From Alloactinosynnema sp. L-07 (lineage in GTDB: Bacteria; Actinomycetota; Actinomycetes; Mycobacteriales; Pseudonocardiaceae): a stretch of DNA of 64,000 nt. Location: assembly GCF_900070365.1 (NCBI RefSeq), contig NZ_LN850107.1, positions 1-64,000 of the forward strand, in the 5' to 3' direction. Positions 53,005 to 62,129 of this stretch are shown piece after piece; position 1 is the first letter of the stretch; each line of letters begins with the position of its first letter. Made by a program: the position numbers and the translations under genes. The notes beneath the pieces were generated by a model, which was given only the letters and a program-made list of their open reading frames with translations, made no database searches and was not told where the DNA came from.

Positions 53005-55056
53005 GTGGACGAGCTACGCATCTGGCTTCTCGGCGGGTTCCGAGTGGCTGTGGGTGGCCAGGAGGTGCCCGAGGCGGCCTGGCGGCTACGCAAAGCGCGC
53101 GCGATCGTCAAGTTGCTCGCGCTGACACCCGGTCGTCGAATGCATCGCGAGCAGCTCGCCGACGCACTGTGGCCAAGCCTGCCGGTCGCCGCGGCCGCCA
53201 ACCAGTTGCGCAAAGCCCTGCACGAGGTCCGACAGGTGCTGGGGGTCGACAGCGTCGCCTCTATCGGGGACCAGCTGAGCCTGCGCGCGGACTTCGTGGA
53301 CGTCTCCGCGTTCGAGACGGCGATTCTCGCCGCTCGCCGCTCCGGTGAGCCGGGGGCCTACCAAGCCGCGGTGGACCTCTACGACGGAGACCTGCTCCCC
53401 GAGGACTGCTACGAGGAGTGGGCCGAACCCCACACCGACCGCTTGCGCCGCGAAGCCCACGAGCTACTTGTCGAGTGGGCCGCCCTGTTGGCGGCGCGGG
53501 CCGACGTCGACGCGGCGATCGCTGCCCTGCGTCGGGTTCTGGCCGACGAACCCAGCCATGAGGAAGCCGGGGCGGCGGTGATGCGGCTGCACGCACTCGC
53601 CGGGCGCAGGTCCGTGGCGATGGCCGCGCACGACGCGTTGCGGGCGGCGCTGGACCGCGACCTCGGGGTGGCCCCGAGCCCCGCGACCGAACAGCTCTAT
53701 GAGCAGATTCGGGCGGGCCGCATGACTCCGCCGGAGTTGACCGCCGACCTGTGGCACCAGGTCGGCGACCTCCGGTCGGAAGCGGGCGACCTGCGCGGCG
53801 CTCGGCTCGCCTATGAGTCGGCGCTGGCGTCGGCCGCCGCGCCGGACCGGGCCCGGCTGCACCGCAAGGCGGCGGGCGCGCTGCTGATGTGCCATGACCC
53901 CGGCGCGGCCAACCGTCACCTGCGCGCCGCGAGCGCCCAGCCTGCCGACGCGGCCGAGCGGGCGCGGCTGCTCGATGTCCGGGCGAACTGGCTGTGCGAA
54001 CTCGGGCGGTTCGACAACGCGTTGGCGACCGCCGAGGACGCGCTGGCGGCCGCGATCGAACACGGCACCGCGCACGATGTGGCCACCGTGAATGAGACGC
54101 TGGCCATCGTCCACCACTTCCGCGGTGACTGGCGCGAGGGCATGCACCGCGAGTTGCAGCGTCTCGAACTCGACGACGATCAAGCGCTGGCCCGGATCTT
54201 CGACCTGCACCACTGCATCGGCCAGTACCACCTCTACGGGGACGACCTGTCCGCTGGAGTCGAGGACTACGCCCGGCGCACCCTCACCGTCGCCACCCAG
54301 CGGGGGGCGTTGCGGGCGCAGGCTTTCGCCTGGTGCCTGCTCGGTGAGTCCCTGCTGCTGCACGGCAACTGGGACGAAGCCGAAGGGTGCCTCGACCGAA
54401 GCGCCGAGATCCATGGCGAACTCGGCTCGAACTCCGGCGCCCTGCCCTGGCAGCGGCTCGCCGAGCTCGCGGCGGTCCGGGGCGACAGCGAGTCGGCGGC
54501 GGCGGCGTTGCGGCACGGCATGGCGATCGCCGTGGTGTCCCCGCTCGCGCGGCACCACTGGGGGCGGCTGTACGCGACCGCGGCGCTGGACGCGGTCGAG
54601 CGCGGACAACCCGAAGAAGCGCTTCGGGCCATTCGCTCGGCGGGCGGCGCGGCGGCGCGCCACGGTGCGTGCCCCAGCTGCGCGGCACTGCTCAACCCGA
54701 TCGCGGCCGAGACCTGTGCCGCGCTCGGCGATGTCGCGGCGGCAGATTTGCACGCGGCCGCGGCCGAAGAGGTCGCCCGCATGTTCGACAGTTCCGCCTG
54801 GCGGGCCATGGCCGAGACCGCTCGGGCCGCGGTCGACGCCGCCAAGGGCGAGTCGGCCGCGGCCAAGGAGCATTTCGCGGCGGGCGTCGCACTGTACGAG
54901 CGGGCCCGGATGCCGTTCTGGGCCGCCCGGACCACCATGCAGGCAGCTCAGGTCGGGCAGGTCGCGCCGGGACAGTTGGACGCCGCGATCGAGGTCTTCG
55001 ACCGTGTCGGCGCGGTCCGGCGGCTGAGGAACGCTCAGGGAATGGCTGGTTTCTAG
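53005..55056 (+). CDS. BTAD-domain (SARP-like) transcriptional regulator with TPR repeats
   Basis: 683-residue regulator. The first 100 residues are an OmpR-like winged helix (IWLLGGFRVAVGGQEVPEA, REQLADALWPSLPVAAAANQLRKA split over two helices). The BTAD domain follows (VDVSAFETAILAARRSGEP to GVAPSPATEQLYEQI). The rest is a long array of TPR-like helices (GRFDNALATAEDALAAAIEH, NWDEAEGCLDRSAEIHGELG). No NB-ARC domain, so it differs from AfsR. The GTG start is the only one before the conserved domain. The two small genes that follow at short spacing are its likely targets or partners. Confidence 0.85.
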   Translation: MDELRIWLLGGFRVAVGGQEVPEAAWRLRKARAIVKLLALTPGRRMHREQLADALWPSLPVAAAANQLRKALHEVRQVLGVDSVASIGDQLSLRADFVDVSAFETAILAARRSGEPGAYQAAVDLYDGDLLPEDCYEEWAEPHTDRLRREAHELLVEWAALLAARADVDAAIAALRRVLADEPSHEEAGAAVMRLHALAGRRSVAMAAHDALRAALDRDLGVAPSPATEQLYEQIRAGRMTPPELTADLWHQVGDLRSEAGDLRGARLAYESALASAAAPDRARLHRKAAGALLMCHDPGAANRHLRAASAQPADAAERARLLDVRANWLCELGRFDNALATAEDALAAAIEHGTAHDVATVNETLAIVHHFRGDWREGMHRELQRLELDDDQALARIFDLHHCIGQYHLYGDDLSAGVEDYARRTLTVATQRGALRAQAFAWCLLGESLLLHGNWDEAEGCLDRSAEIHGELGSNSGALPWQRLAELAAVRGDSESAAAALRHGMAIAVVSPLARHHWGRLYATAALDAVERGQPEEALRAIRSAGGAAARHGACPSCAALLNPIAAETCAALGDVAAADLHAAAAEEVARMFDSSAWRAMAETARAAVDAAKGESAAAKEHFAAGVALYERARMPFWAARTTMQAAQVGQVAPGQLDAAIEVFDRVGAVRRLRNAQGMAGF

Positions 55057-55088
55057 GGTCGGGCCAACCGACCTGAAGGGAGCCGGAC

Positions 55089-55409
55089 ATGAACGGACAG
55101 CGTTACACCTCGGGCGCCTGGCACGTGTCGCCGGGCCAGGCGGACGACTTCATCGCTCGCTGGACCGAATTCACCACCTGGGCGCACTCCGAAGCACCGG
55201 GCGCACGGATGTTCCTGCTGCTGCGCGCGGCCGACGCACCGGATGAGTTCGTCTCGTACGGCGCGTGGGACAGCGACGAGAGCGTCGCGGCCTGGAAGGC
55301 ACAGCCGGAGTTCGGCCGGTACTTCACGCGTTGCCGTGAACTGTGCGACGAGTTCAGCGGTGTCGACTACACCCTGGCGTCCAGCGTGAACCTGATGGTG
55401 ACGTCATGA
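55089..55409 (+). CDS. ABM-superfamily (antibiotic biosynthesis monooxygenase-like) protein
   Basis: 106-residue dimeric alpha/beta-barrel-type protein. The first strand is YTSGAWHVSPGQADDFIARW, and FVSYGAWDSDESVAAWKAQPEF is the typical second strand and helix. Members serve as cofactor-free monooxygenases or small-molecule binders; the role here is open. AAGGGAG stands before the ATG. Coupled to the next gene through ATGA. Confidence 0.75.
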   Translation: MNGQRYTSGAWHVSPGQADDFIARWTEFTTWAHSEAPGARMFLLLRAADAPDEFVSYGAWDSDESVAAWKAQPEFGRYFTRCRELCDEFSGVDYTLASSVNLMVTS

Positions 55410-55771
55410 TCCGCGGGCTCGTGGCGGCGGCCGCCGCCGGGCTCGTGGTCCTCGCGACCGCGGCCCCGGTCGCCGCTGACCCGTACGACAACGGGAACGC
55501 CGCGACCTTCACCCTCGCCGGAACGTGCGACGGTGCGCAGACCACCATCGTCCACGGACCCGGCAACAACACCGTCGGGTTCATCGACGGCAGGCCGACG
55601 ATCGCCCGCAAGCTGGTCTTCTACGCACCCGACGGGATCAGCGTCGTCTTCGTCCACGAAGGCGCCTCATACCCGGCCTTGGCCGCACGGCACGAACTCC
55701 TCGAGTGCGATCTTGTTCTGTCGCTCACCGGAAACCGCGTCACCGCATGGGTCCAGACGCCGAGTGGGTGA
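55406..55771 (+). CDS. Small secreted protein, unknown
   Basis: 121-residue protein with a clear signal peptide (GLVAAAAAGLVVLATAAPVAA, cleaved near residue 25). The mature part of about 95 residues has two Cys (GTCDGAQ and ECDLVLS) and alternating beta-like segments (TTIVHGPGNNTVGF, KLVFYAPDGISVVFVHE). I recognise no family; many actinomycetes secrete such small beta-rich proteins. ATG overlaps the upstream stop. Confidence 0.7.
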   Translation: MIRGLVAAAAAGLVVLATAAPVAADPYDNGNAATFTLAGTCDGAQTTIVHGPGNNTVGFIDGRPTIARKLVFYAPDGISVVFVHEGASYPALAARHELLECDLVLSLTGNRVTAWVQTPSG

Positions 55772-56133
55772 TGTCGCACGGGAGGCTGGTCCGGCGCCGA
55801 CATCGTTTCGTGGCGGAAGCCGGACCCCACTTCCTGCGTTCCCACGCGCCGGGTCAGGTCGGTGTTCGTCAGGGTCTGTCATCGGAACGCCTTCTCCCCG
55901 CCGCGACGGATGCGTGCGCTACTCCGTTCGGAGGACGACAGGTCGCCGTGAGGATACCGGTGGGTAACCGCGTTGGGCTGAACGGCTTTCGCGGTTGCCG
56001 GTTCATTCACTTTATTCGTCCGGTGCTGATTGAATCTCGATTCACGTTCGCGCGAACCCATCCCATCCACGGTGATCACCCCGGGCCGACTCGCACCGGC
56101 CTGGGGTGAGCGCCCTCGCAAGGGAGCCCTCAC
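55772..56133 (+). other. 360-bp stretch without a gene; probable promoter of the subtilase
   Basis: I find no supported gene. GC falls in the second half (about 55985-56050, TTCATTCACTTTATTCGTCC), which suits a promoter. GCAAGGGAGCC precedes the next ATG and is a good ribosome site. Confidence 0.4.
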
Positions 56134-58302
56134 ATGGGACACGTTCGCGTTGGTCGCCGATTAGCCGGTCTTGGAACCGTCGGGGCAGCGGCCCTGTTGA
56201 CGCTCGTCGGGCTGGCGACGCCCGCTTACGCCGAAGGCCAGGTCCACACGGTCGCCGAGGCGGTGCCGGACAGCTACGTGGTGGTGCTCGACGACAGCGC
56301 GTCGCCGCGGTCGGCGTCGGCGCGGGCGGCCGCCGACTTGGCGGGCAAGTACGGCGGCACGGTAACCGCGTCCTGGCGGCACGCGCTCAACGGGTTCGCG
56401 GCGACCATGTCGGGGACGCAGGCGCGCAGGCTGGCCGCCGACCCGAAGGTGGCCTTCGTCCAGCAGAACCAGGTCCTGCGGGTCAACGACGTCCAGCCCA
56501 ATCCGCCGTCGTGGGGACTGGACCGGATCGACCAGCGGGATCTGCCGCTGGACCAGAGCTACACCTATGACACGACGGCGGGCAACGTGCGCGCCTACAT
56601 CCTCGACACCGGTATCCGCGTCACGCACTCCACGTTCGGCGGTCGCGCGACCTGGGGTACGAACACGGTGGACAGCAACAACACCGACTGCCACGGCCAC
56701 GGCACGCACGTGGCGGGCACGGTCGGCGGCAGCCAGTACGGCGTCGCCAAGGGTGTGGCGCTGGTCGCGGTGAAGGTGTTGAACTGTCAGGGGTCCGGCA
56801 CGACCGCCGGTGTGGTGAACGGCGTCGACTGGGTCACCCAGAACGCGGTGAAGCCAGCCGTGGCGAACATGAGCCTCGGTGGTGGTGCCGACGCGGCGCT
56901 GGACACCGCGGTGCGCAACTCGATCGCCTCCGGTGTCACCTACGCGCTGGCCTCGGGCAACTCGAACGCCAACGCGTGCAACTCCTCCCCGGCCCGAGTG
57001 GCCGAGGGCCTCACGGTGAACGCCTCCGACATCAATGACGCGCGGGCGTCGTTCTCGAACTTCGGCACCTGCACCGACATCTTCGCCCCCGGTGTCGGCA
57101 TCACGTCGGCGTGGATCACCAACGACACCGCGACCAACACGATCAGCGGCACTTCGATGGCCGCCCCGCACGTCGCGGGCGCGGCGGCGCTGTGGCTGGC
57201 CACCCATCCCAACGACCTGCCCCCGGCCGTGGCCACCGCGCTGATCAACAACTCGACCCCGAACAAGATCACCAACCCGGGCACCGGTTCGCCGAACCGG
57301 CTGCTCTACACCGCACCCGGCGGCGGCACCCCTGGCTCGCCGTCGGTGACCAACCCGGGCGCCCAGTCCGGCGTCGTCGGCACCGCCGCGAGTCTGCAGC
57401 TGGCGGCCTCGGGCGGCACACCGCCGTACAGCTGGGCGGCGACCGGCCTGCCCGCCGGGCTGTCGATCAACGCGAGCACCGGCCTGATCTCCGGGACGCC
57501 GACCACCGCGGGCACCAGCAGCGTGACCGCCACGGTGACCGACTCGGCGAGCCGGACCGGAACCACCACGTTCAGCTGGACCATCACCTCGGCGCCGGTC
57601 CCCGGGTGCTCCGGCACCAACGGCACCGATGTGACGATCCCGGACCTGTCCACAGTGGAGAGTTCGATCGCCATCGCGGGTTGCACCGGCAACGCCTCGG
57701 CGACCTCGACGGTGGAGGTGCACATCGTGCACACCTACATCGGCGACCTCGTGGTGACCCTGGTCGCGCCGGACGGCAGCACCTATGTGGTGCACAACCG
57801 GGCGGGCGGCAGCGCCGACAACATCAACCAGACCTACACCGTCAACCTCTCCGGTGAAGCGGCCAATGGGACCTGGAAGCTGCGGGTGCAGGACGCCGCG
57901 GCGGCCGACACCGGCCGGATCGACTCGTGGACGCTGTCACTCGGCGGCGGTGGGACACCGGCGTGCGGCGGCACCAACGGCACTGACGTGACGATTCCGG
58001 ACCTGTCCACGGTGGAGAGTTCCATCGCGGTCTCCGGCTGCGCCGGGAACGCGTCGGCGGCGTCGAAGGTGGAGGTGCACATCGTGCACACCTACATCGG
58101 CGACCTCGTGGTCAGCCTCATCGCCCCGGACGGCAGCGCTTACGTGCTGCACAACCGGGCGGGCGGCAGCGCCGACAACATCAACCAGACCTACACCGTG
58201 AATCTCAGCGGTGAGGCCAAGAACGGGACCTGGAAGCTGCGGGTGCAGGACGCCGCGGCCGTCGACACCGGACGAATCGATAGCTGGACGCTGACCTTGT
58301 AG
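56134..58302 (+). CDS. Secreted subtilisin-like protease with I9, Ig-like and two P domains
   Basis: 722-residue exported protease. Signal peptide (LAGLGTVGAAALLTLVGLATPAYA), I9 inhibitory prodomain (DSYVVVLDDSASPRSASARA to VAFVQQNQVLRV), S8 catalytic domain with Asp in YILDTGIRVTH, His in GHGTHVAGTVGG, Asn in ALASGNSNANAC and Ser in SGTSMAAPHVAG. It matches the aqualysin/proteinase K group. A putative Ig (He_PIG) domain follows (SVTNPGAQSGVVGTAASLQL), then two near-identical proprotein-convertase P domains (NGTDVTIPDLSTVESSIA, HTYIGDLVV, GTWKLRVQDAAA). Calcium binding is likely. A hairpin follows the stop. It is probably a degradative extracellular enzyme. Confidence 0.93.
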   Translation: MGHVRVGRRLAGLGTVGAAALLTLVGLATPAYAEGQVHTVAEAVPDSYVVVLDDSASPRSASARAAADLAGKYGGTVTASWRHALNGFAATMSGTQARRLAADPKVAFVQQNQVLRVNDVQPNPPSWGLDRIDQRDLPLDQSYTYDTTAGNVRAYILDTGIRVTHSTFGGRATWGTNTVDSNNTDCHGHGTHVAGTVGGSQYGVAKGVALVAVKVLNCQGSGTTAGVVNGVDWVTQNAVKPAVANMSLGGGADAALDTAVRNSIASGVTYALASGNSNANACNSSPARVAEGLTVNASDINDARASFSNFGTCTDIFAPGVGITSAWITNDTATNTISGTSMAAPHVAGAAALWLATHPNDLPPAVATALINNSTPNKITNPGTGSPNRLLYTAPGGGTPGSPSVTNPGAQSGVVGTAASLQLAASGGTPPYSWAATGLPAGLSINASTGLISGTPTTAGTSSVTATVTDSASRTGTTTFSWTITSAPVPGCSGTNGTDVTIPDLSTVESSIAIAGCTGNASATSTVEVHIVHTYIGDLVVTLVAPDGSTYVVHNRAGGSADNINQTYTVNLSGEAANGTWKLRVQDAAAADTGRIDSWTLSLGGGGTPACGGTNGTDVTIPDLSTVESSIAVSGCAGNASAASKVEVHIVHTYIGDLVVSLIAPDGSAYVLHNRAGGSADNINQTYTVNLSGEAKNGTWKLRVQDAAAVDTGRIDSWTLTL
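57607..58302 (+). repeat. Tandem duplication of the P-domain coding region (357-bp period)
   Basis: 57607-57963 and 57964-58302 encode P domains that agree almost everywhere, with the DNA also closely matched (for example ACGGTGGAGAGTTC and CACACCTACATCGGCGACC, each present once per copy). The high DNA identity implies recent duplication or gene conversion. Confidence 0.8.
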
Positions 58303-58311
58303 GCGGGCACG

Positions 58312-58344
58312 CTCCGGTGGGCGGGTCGCTCCCGTCCACCGGAG
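58312..58344 (+). terminator. Hairpin terminator after the subtilase gene
   Basis: CTCCGGTGGGCGGG pairs with CCCGTCCACCGGAG (one G-T) around TCGCT, 10 bp after the stop. No T-tract. From 58345 to 58557 I see no gene. Confidence 0.65.
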
Positions 58345-58557
58345 CACACCTCGCCGCGGACCAGCACGTCGGCCTCGCCGGAGTGGAATGGCGGTGCGGT
58401 CGGTGCCCGTCCTCCGCCTCATCCCGGACGAAGGCGCCGTCGTTATCCCGGAGGAGACCGTCGATCCCAGCCGGTACAGGCAACGGACTGACCGCGCTGC
58501 GCGGGGGCCGCGCTGGGACAGCAGGCTGAGCCGGGTGACGGGCTTTAGACTGTGCGC

Positions 58558-60123
58558 TCATCTACCTCCTGCTGGGACAGCTGGCTGCGGAGGTGGGTCG
58601 GACCTCGACAGGAACGGGCGTAAGAGGTCGGGGATCGCTGTGTCGGCCAAGGTCAGTCCGGCGCTCTCGCCGATGTCGACGACGGGGTAGCCGCCTTTGC
58701 CCGCCGCCGTGATCGCGGTGACCGTCAGCAGGTCCGCGCGGCGTTGGAAGACCGTCTGGGTGAACTTCCAGCCGATGATGCCGGTGCGCTGCAAGGCGAC
58801 CGTCTCGCGGTCCAATGACCCGGACCGGCTGACCAGGTAGCGGTCGGTGAGGGCGTGGCCGAGGTTGCGGTAGCGGTCGAGTCCGATGAGGACGGACACG
58901 GGGAGCAGACCCGCCGCGGTGATCCACGGCCAGTTCGGCCAGTGCGCCAACAAAGCCAGCAGCAGGAGCGCGCCGACTAATACGAGGTTGGGTGCCAAGG
59001 CCCGCACCAGGCGACGTGTTCTCGCGCGGGCCGGGTGCCGGGTGAGTGCGACGGCGGTGGCGGCCGTCGTCGTGCGCAGGACTTCGGCGCTTACCCGGTC
59101 GGCCTCGGAGCGGGGAGCGGGCGGCAGGAGCAGGCCGCTGCCGCTGGTCCTGCCCAACCCCGTGGTGACGGCGGTCAGCCGCCCGCCGCGTCCGGCCCGC
59201 AGTAAGAGGGGTTCGTGCAGGGTGACGCCGCGTAAGCGTTGTTCCTCGACCGAGACCGAGCGGGTGGTGAGCAGGCCGCGCCGGACCCGGACGGTGCCGT
59301 CGGCGTGGCGGTTGAGGTGGAAGCCGTGGTTCTGCAGCAGGTAAGTCACGAAGGACAGCGCCACCGAGACCACCAGCACGACCCCCACCACGGCGGGCGC
59401 CACCACCGGCGGGCTCGATTCGGTGACCCACGTGAAGACCGAGCGGATCACGCCGACCTGGGAGAACTCCAGGTCGAGCTCGTTGGCGATGTTCATCCCG
59501 AAGCCGACCGCGATACCGATCGTGACCAGGCCCGACATGCTCAGCGGGGCGTAGCGGTACCAGCGGCGGTCGAGGGTGGAGATGGGGGTGCCCTCGTCGG
59601 CGGGCAAGTCGGCGGGCTCGGTGGTGTCGGTGCTCGCGCGGCGGTGTAGGAAGACCTGGCGCAACCGGTCGGCCTCGGCGGCGGTGACCGCGTCGAGGAC
59701 GACCCCCTCGCCGGGGGAGCGTTCCTGCTGGCCGGTGCCGACCCGCACGGCCGTCAGGCCGAACAGACGGTGGCCGAGCTTGGACGTCAGGTCGACCGTG
59801 CGGATGCGATCGCGCGGGATGGCCAGGCGCTGACGGTGTAAGAGTCCTTTGTGGAGTTCGACCTGGGTGTCGGAGATCCGGTACTTCGTGGTGAGCCACG
59901 CGAACAGTCCATAGAGGAACAACGAGCCGACTGCAGCCCCGCTCAACCCCAGGCGCCACGGCTCGCCGTTGCCGAGGAACACGAAGGCGAACACGGGGAT
60001 CAGCAGGCCGAGCATCTCGTTGAGCGGTCGGACGATGACCATCCGCGGGTCGAGCCTGCCCCACTCGTGACTCGGCTCGACGACCGGTGGTGCCGCGGGG
60101 AACTCCTGCGCCTGGGTCGTCAT
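58558..60123 (-). CDS. Membrane protein with bacterial PH (bPH2) domains, YdbT-like
   Basis: 521-residue membrane protein. It has several transmembrane segments in pairs (PLNEMLGLLIPVFAFVFLG, LVTIGIAVGFGMNI, VGVVLVVSVALSFVTYLL, LVLVGALLLLALLAHW), each followed by a bPH2 domain (KYRISDTQVELHKGLLHRQR, IPRDRIRTVDLTSKLGHRLF; SVSVEEQRLRGVTLHEPLLL). This three-domain plan is that of YdbT. In Bacillus, YdbS/YdbT proteins help defence against a bacteriocin. Start overlaps the stop of the YdbS-like gene by ATGA. Confidence 0.85.
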   Translation of the reverse strand: MTTQAQEFPAAPPVVEPSHEWGRLDPRMVIVRPLNEMLGLLIPVFAFVFLGNGEPWRLGLSGAAVGSLFLYGLFAWLTTKYRISDTQVELHKGLLHRQRLAIPRDRIRTVDLTSKLGHRLFGLTAVRVGTGQQERSPGEGVVLDAVTAAEADRLRQVFLHRRASTDTTEPADLPADEGTPISTLDRRWYRYAPLSMSGLVTIGIAVGFGMNIANELDLEFSQVGVIRSVFTWVTESSPPVVAPAVVGVVLVVSVALSFVTYLLQNHGFHLNRHADGTVRVRRGLLTTRSVSVEEQRLRGVTLHEPLLLRAGRGGRLTAVTTGLGRTSGSGLLLPPAPRSEADRVSAEVLRTTTAATAVALTRHPARARTRRLVRALAPNLVLVGALLLLALLAHWPNWPWITAAGLLPVSVLIGLDRYRNLGHALTDRYLVSRSGSLDRETVALQRTGIIGWKFTQTVFQRRADLLTVTAITAAGKGGYPVVDIGESAGLTLADTAIPDLLRPFLSRSDPPPQPAVPAGGR

Positions 60124-60656
60124 GTCGCGTCCCCCGGGGTGGCCTTCGTGGTGCTGGTGAGCTCGTCGGCGAGGCGGGCGGCCACGGAGGCGTCCAGATT
60201 CTCGATCTTGACCGGCCCCGCCGCCGACGCCGTGGTCACGGTGACGGTGGCGAGGTCGAGGACCTGCTGTAATGGTCCCCGCGCGGTGTCGACGGTCTGG
60301 ATCCGCGACACCGGCGCCAGCCGCCACTCCTGGTTGATCCAGCCGCTGCGGGTGTAGACGGCGTCGGGATTGGTCTCCCAGCGGTGCACCGCGTACCGCC
60401 ACCGCGGCATCACCGCGACGTGCGCGACGGCGACCACGAGGCTGACCAGCGCCGCGATCCGCACCCAGGTCGGCGAATCGGTGTTCACCAGCAGGTGGAT
60501 GGCCTGCGCTCCGACCACGATGACCCATCCGACCGCCGCACGCAGCGTCCAGTGCAGGATGGCTCGCCTGCTGACCAGGTTGGCTGGGGGCCGAAGCCGC
60601 CACTCGGTGTTCTCCACGGGTCCAGTCTGCCTGGTTTGGGCGTGCGCCGAACTCAT
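60120..60656 (-). CDS. Membrane protein with one bPH2 domain, YdbS-like
   Basis: 178-residue protein with two transmembrane helices (LRAAVGWVIVVGAQAIHLL, IAALVSLVVAVAHVAVM) and a PH-like domain (VYTRSGWINQEWRLAPVSRI, TARGPLQQVLDLATVTVTTA). It is the single-domain partner of the YdbT-like protein encoded immediately downstream; they probably form a complex. The start could also be a GTG 14 codons later (VENTEWRLRPP). Confidence 0.82.
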   Translation of the reverse strand: MSSAHAQTRQTGPVENTEWRLRPPANLVSRRAILHWTLRAAVGWVIVVGAQAIHLLVNTDSPTWVRIAALVSLVVAVAHVAVMPRWRYAVHRWETNPDAVYTRSGWINQEWRLAPVSRIQTVDTARGPLQQVLDLATVTVTTASAAGPVKIENLDASVAARLADELTSTTKATPGDAT

Positions 60657-60665
60657 CCTTTGGTC

Positions 60666-61496
60666 TTAGGACCAAAGCCCTAGCCGGTACTCAGACCAGT
60701 CCCGCGCCGCCGCGACCAGGGCTGGTCCGTGCGGGCGCGGGTCTGTGTGTCGCAGGTGCGTCCAGATGCCCAACACCGCGACGGCGAACGCGGTCGCGCC
60801 GGGTCCGGGCAGCGGCCCCGCGAGCCGCTCGGCCTCGGCGGGCGCATGACCCGCCTCGATCAGCCGCAGGACGAGAAACGCACGGTCCACCCAGGACGCG
60901 CCGCGTCGCGCCCACGCCCAGTCCACCACCCTGATGTTCCCGTCGACCAGCAGGTTGAGGGCATGGATGTCGGTGTGGAGCAAGGTGTCGCCGTCGACAA
61001 GGTCGAACGCCCGGGACTCCCAGGCGACGAAGTGATCGGGGACCCGCTGGTGGACGCGCAGCCGCCGCCAAGCCGCGAGCCTGCTCCACTGACCGGCCAG
61101 CGAGGGCGCGATCGGCGGGGCGGGCACGGCGAGCCCCGCGACCGCCCTCGCCACCGCGCCGACGTCCGGCGAGCCGGGGGAGAGGTCGGCGTGTCCACCC
61201 TGGACGTGCTCGAAGCCGAGGACCAGCCAGCCCGACACCTCGACCATCCAGCGCAACCGGGGTGCCGCCGCGGGCAGATGCGGATTGATCGCCGCCTCGT
61301 GCCGGTGCATGGCCGCCCGCGGTGTGGTGGTGCGGATGCCTTTGCAGAACACGGGTTCCGCGTCAGTGTGGAGGGTGGCGGTGAAGTCCGACTGGCTCCC
61401 CGCGTCTGGGTGGTCGACTCGGCGGACCGCGCCGCATTCGGCGATGATCGCCGCCCGGACGGCGTCGGGCAGGTCGGTCCAGGGCGTGCGGCTCAT
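60666..61496 (-). CDS. Aminoglycoside phosphotransferase-like kinase
   Basis: 276-residue APH/choline-kinase-fold protein. The catalytic loop is LLHTDIHALNLLVD (HxDxxxxN) and the metal-binding Asp is in IRVVDWAWARRG. The N-terminal lobe is short and its Gly-rich loop weak. Actinomycetes carry many such kinases; antibiotic resistance cannot be assumed. It starts 6 bp after the stop of the upstream gene, forming a two-gene operon. Confidence 0.82.
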   Translation of the reverse strand: MSRTPWTDLPDAVRAAIIAECGAVRRVDHPDAGSQSDFTATLHTDAEPVFCKGIRTTTPRAAMHRHEAAINPHLPAAAPRLRWMVEVSGWLVLGFEHVQGGHADLSPGSPDVGAVARAVAGLAVPAPPIAPSLAGQWSRLAAWRRLRVHQRVPDHFVAWESRAFDLVDGDTLLHTDIHALNLLVDGNIRVVDWAWARRGASWVDRAFLVLRLIEAGHAPAEAERLAGPLPGPGATAFAVAVLGIWTHLRHTDPRPHGPALVAAARDWSEYRLGLWS

Positions 61497-61502
61497 CGGC
61501 TC

Positions 61503-61949
61503 TCAACTCGCGGGCGGGGGCGGCGGGTCGTCGTGGCAGCCGCCGTGGCACTGGGTGCACACGGCGCTGGAAGGCAACCACAGCTCGTCGCGCACGAGGT
61601 ATCCGGCTCGGTGGATCGCCCGCTTGGAGCGTTCGAGGTGATGGCTGCCGAACATGGGTTCGTCGGACGGGCGGTGGTGCAGGAACCGGCCCGCGATCAT
61701 GCGGCAGAACTCGGCGTACTCGCGGGTGTGCAGGACGAAGGCATGCCACCCCTCATCGACGAGCGGGCTCGGGGTCAGCGGCTCACCCACGTTGACAGCG
61801 CACGCGCCAAGGAAGGCGAGCGCCTGGTCGACGATGAGTTCCGCGCGGCCCTGCCGATGCCCGTCGCGGACGAGTCTGGCCACGAGCTTGGCGAAGAGTC
61901 GGTCGGGGACGAGGGATCGTCCGTTGGTCAGATGGACAGTGCTGGTCAT
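61503..61949 (-). CDS. Glycine-rich-domain-protein-like small protein
   Basis: 148-residue protein. The motif VDEGWHAFVLHTREYAEFC and the following GRFLHH resemble the conserved core of plant and bacterial glycine-rich domain-containing proteins (GRDP type), whose biochemical role is not known. The C-terminus has Cys/His pairs (CTQCHGGCHDD) that could bind a metal and a proline tail. The ATG at 61949 was chosen where similarity starts. Co-transcribed with the kinase gene and divergent from the NsdA-like regulator. Confidence 0.65.
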   Translation of the reverse strand: MTSTVHLTNGRSLVPDRLFAKLVARLVRDGHRQGRAELIVDQALAFLGACAVNVGEPLTPSPLVDEGWHAFVLHTREYAEFCRMIAGRFLHHRPSDEPMFGSHHLERSKRAIHRAGYLVRDELWLPSSAVCTQCHGGCHDDPPPPPAS

Positions 61950-62129
61950 CGGTGTCCTTCCCGAACGTCGTAGTGGCTTCAGCGAAGCGGCCAGGACGCG
62001 GGCGCGGGAGTCCCGGTGGCGGCGCTGTCCGATCACTGCGGTGGCAGGGGTCTCACTGGGGTCCCACTTCTGCCTTGGGGGCACTCGGGGCGTCCCGATT
62101 GTCGGTGGGAGCGGCTACCGTGAGCGACT

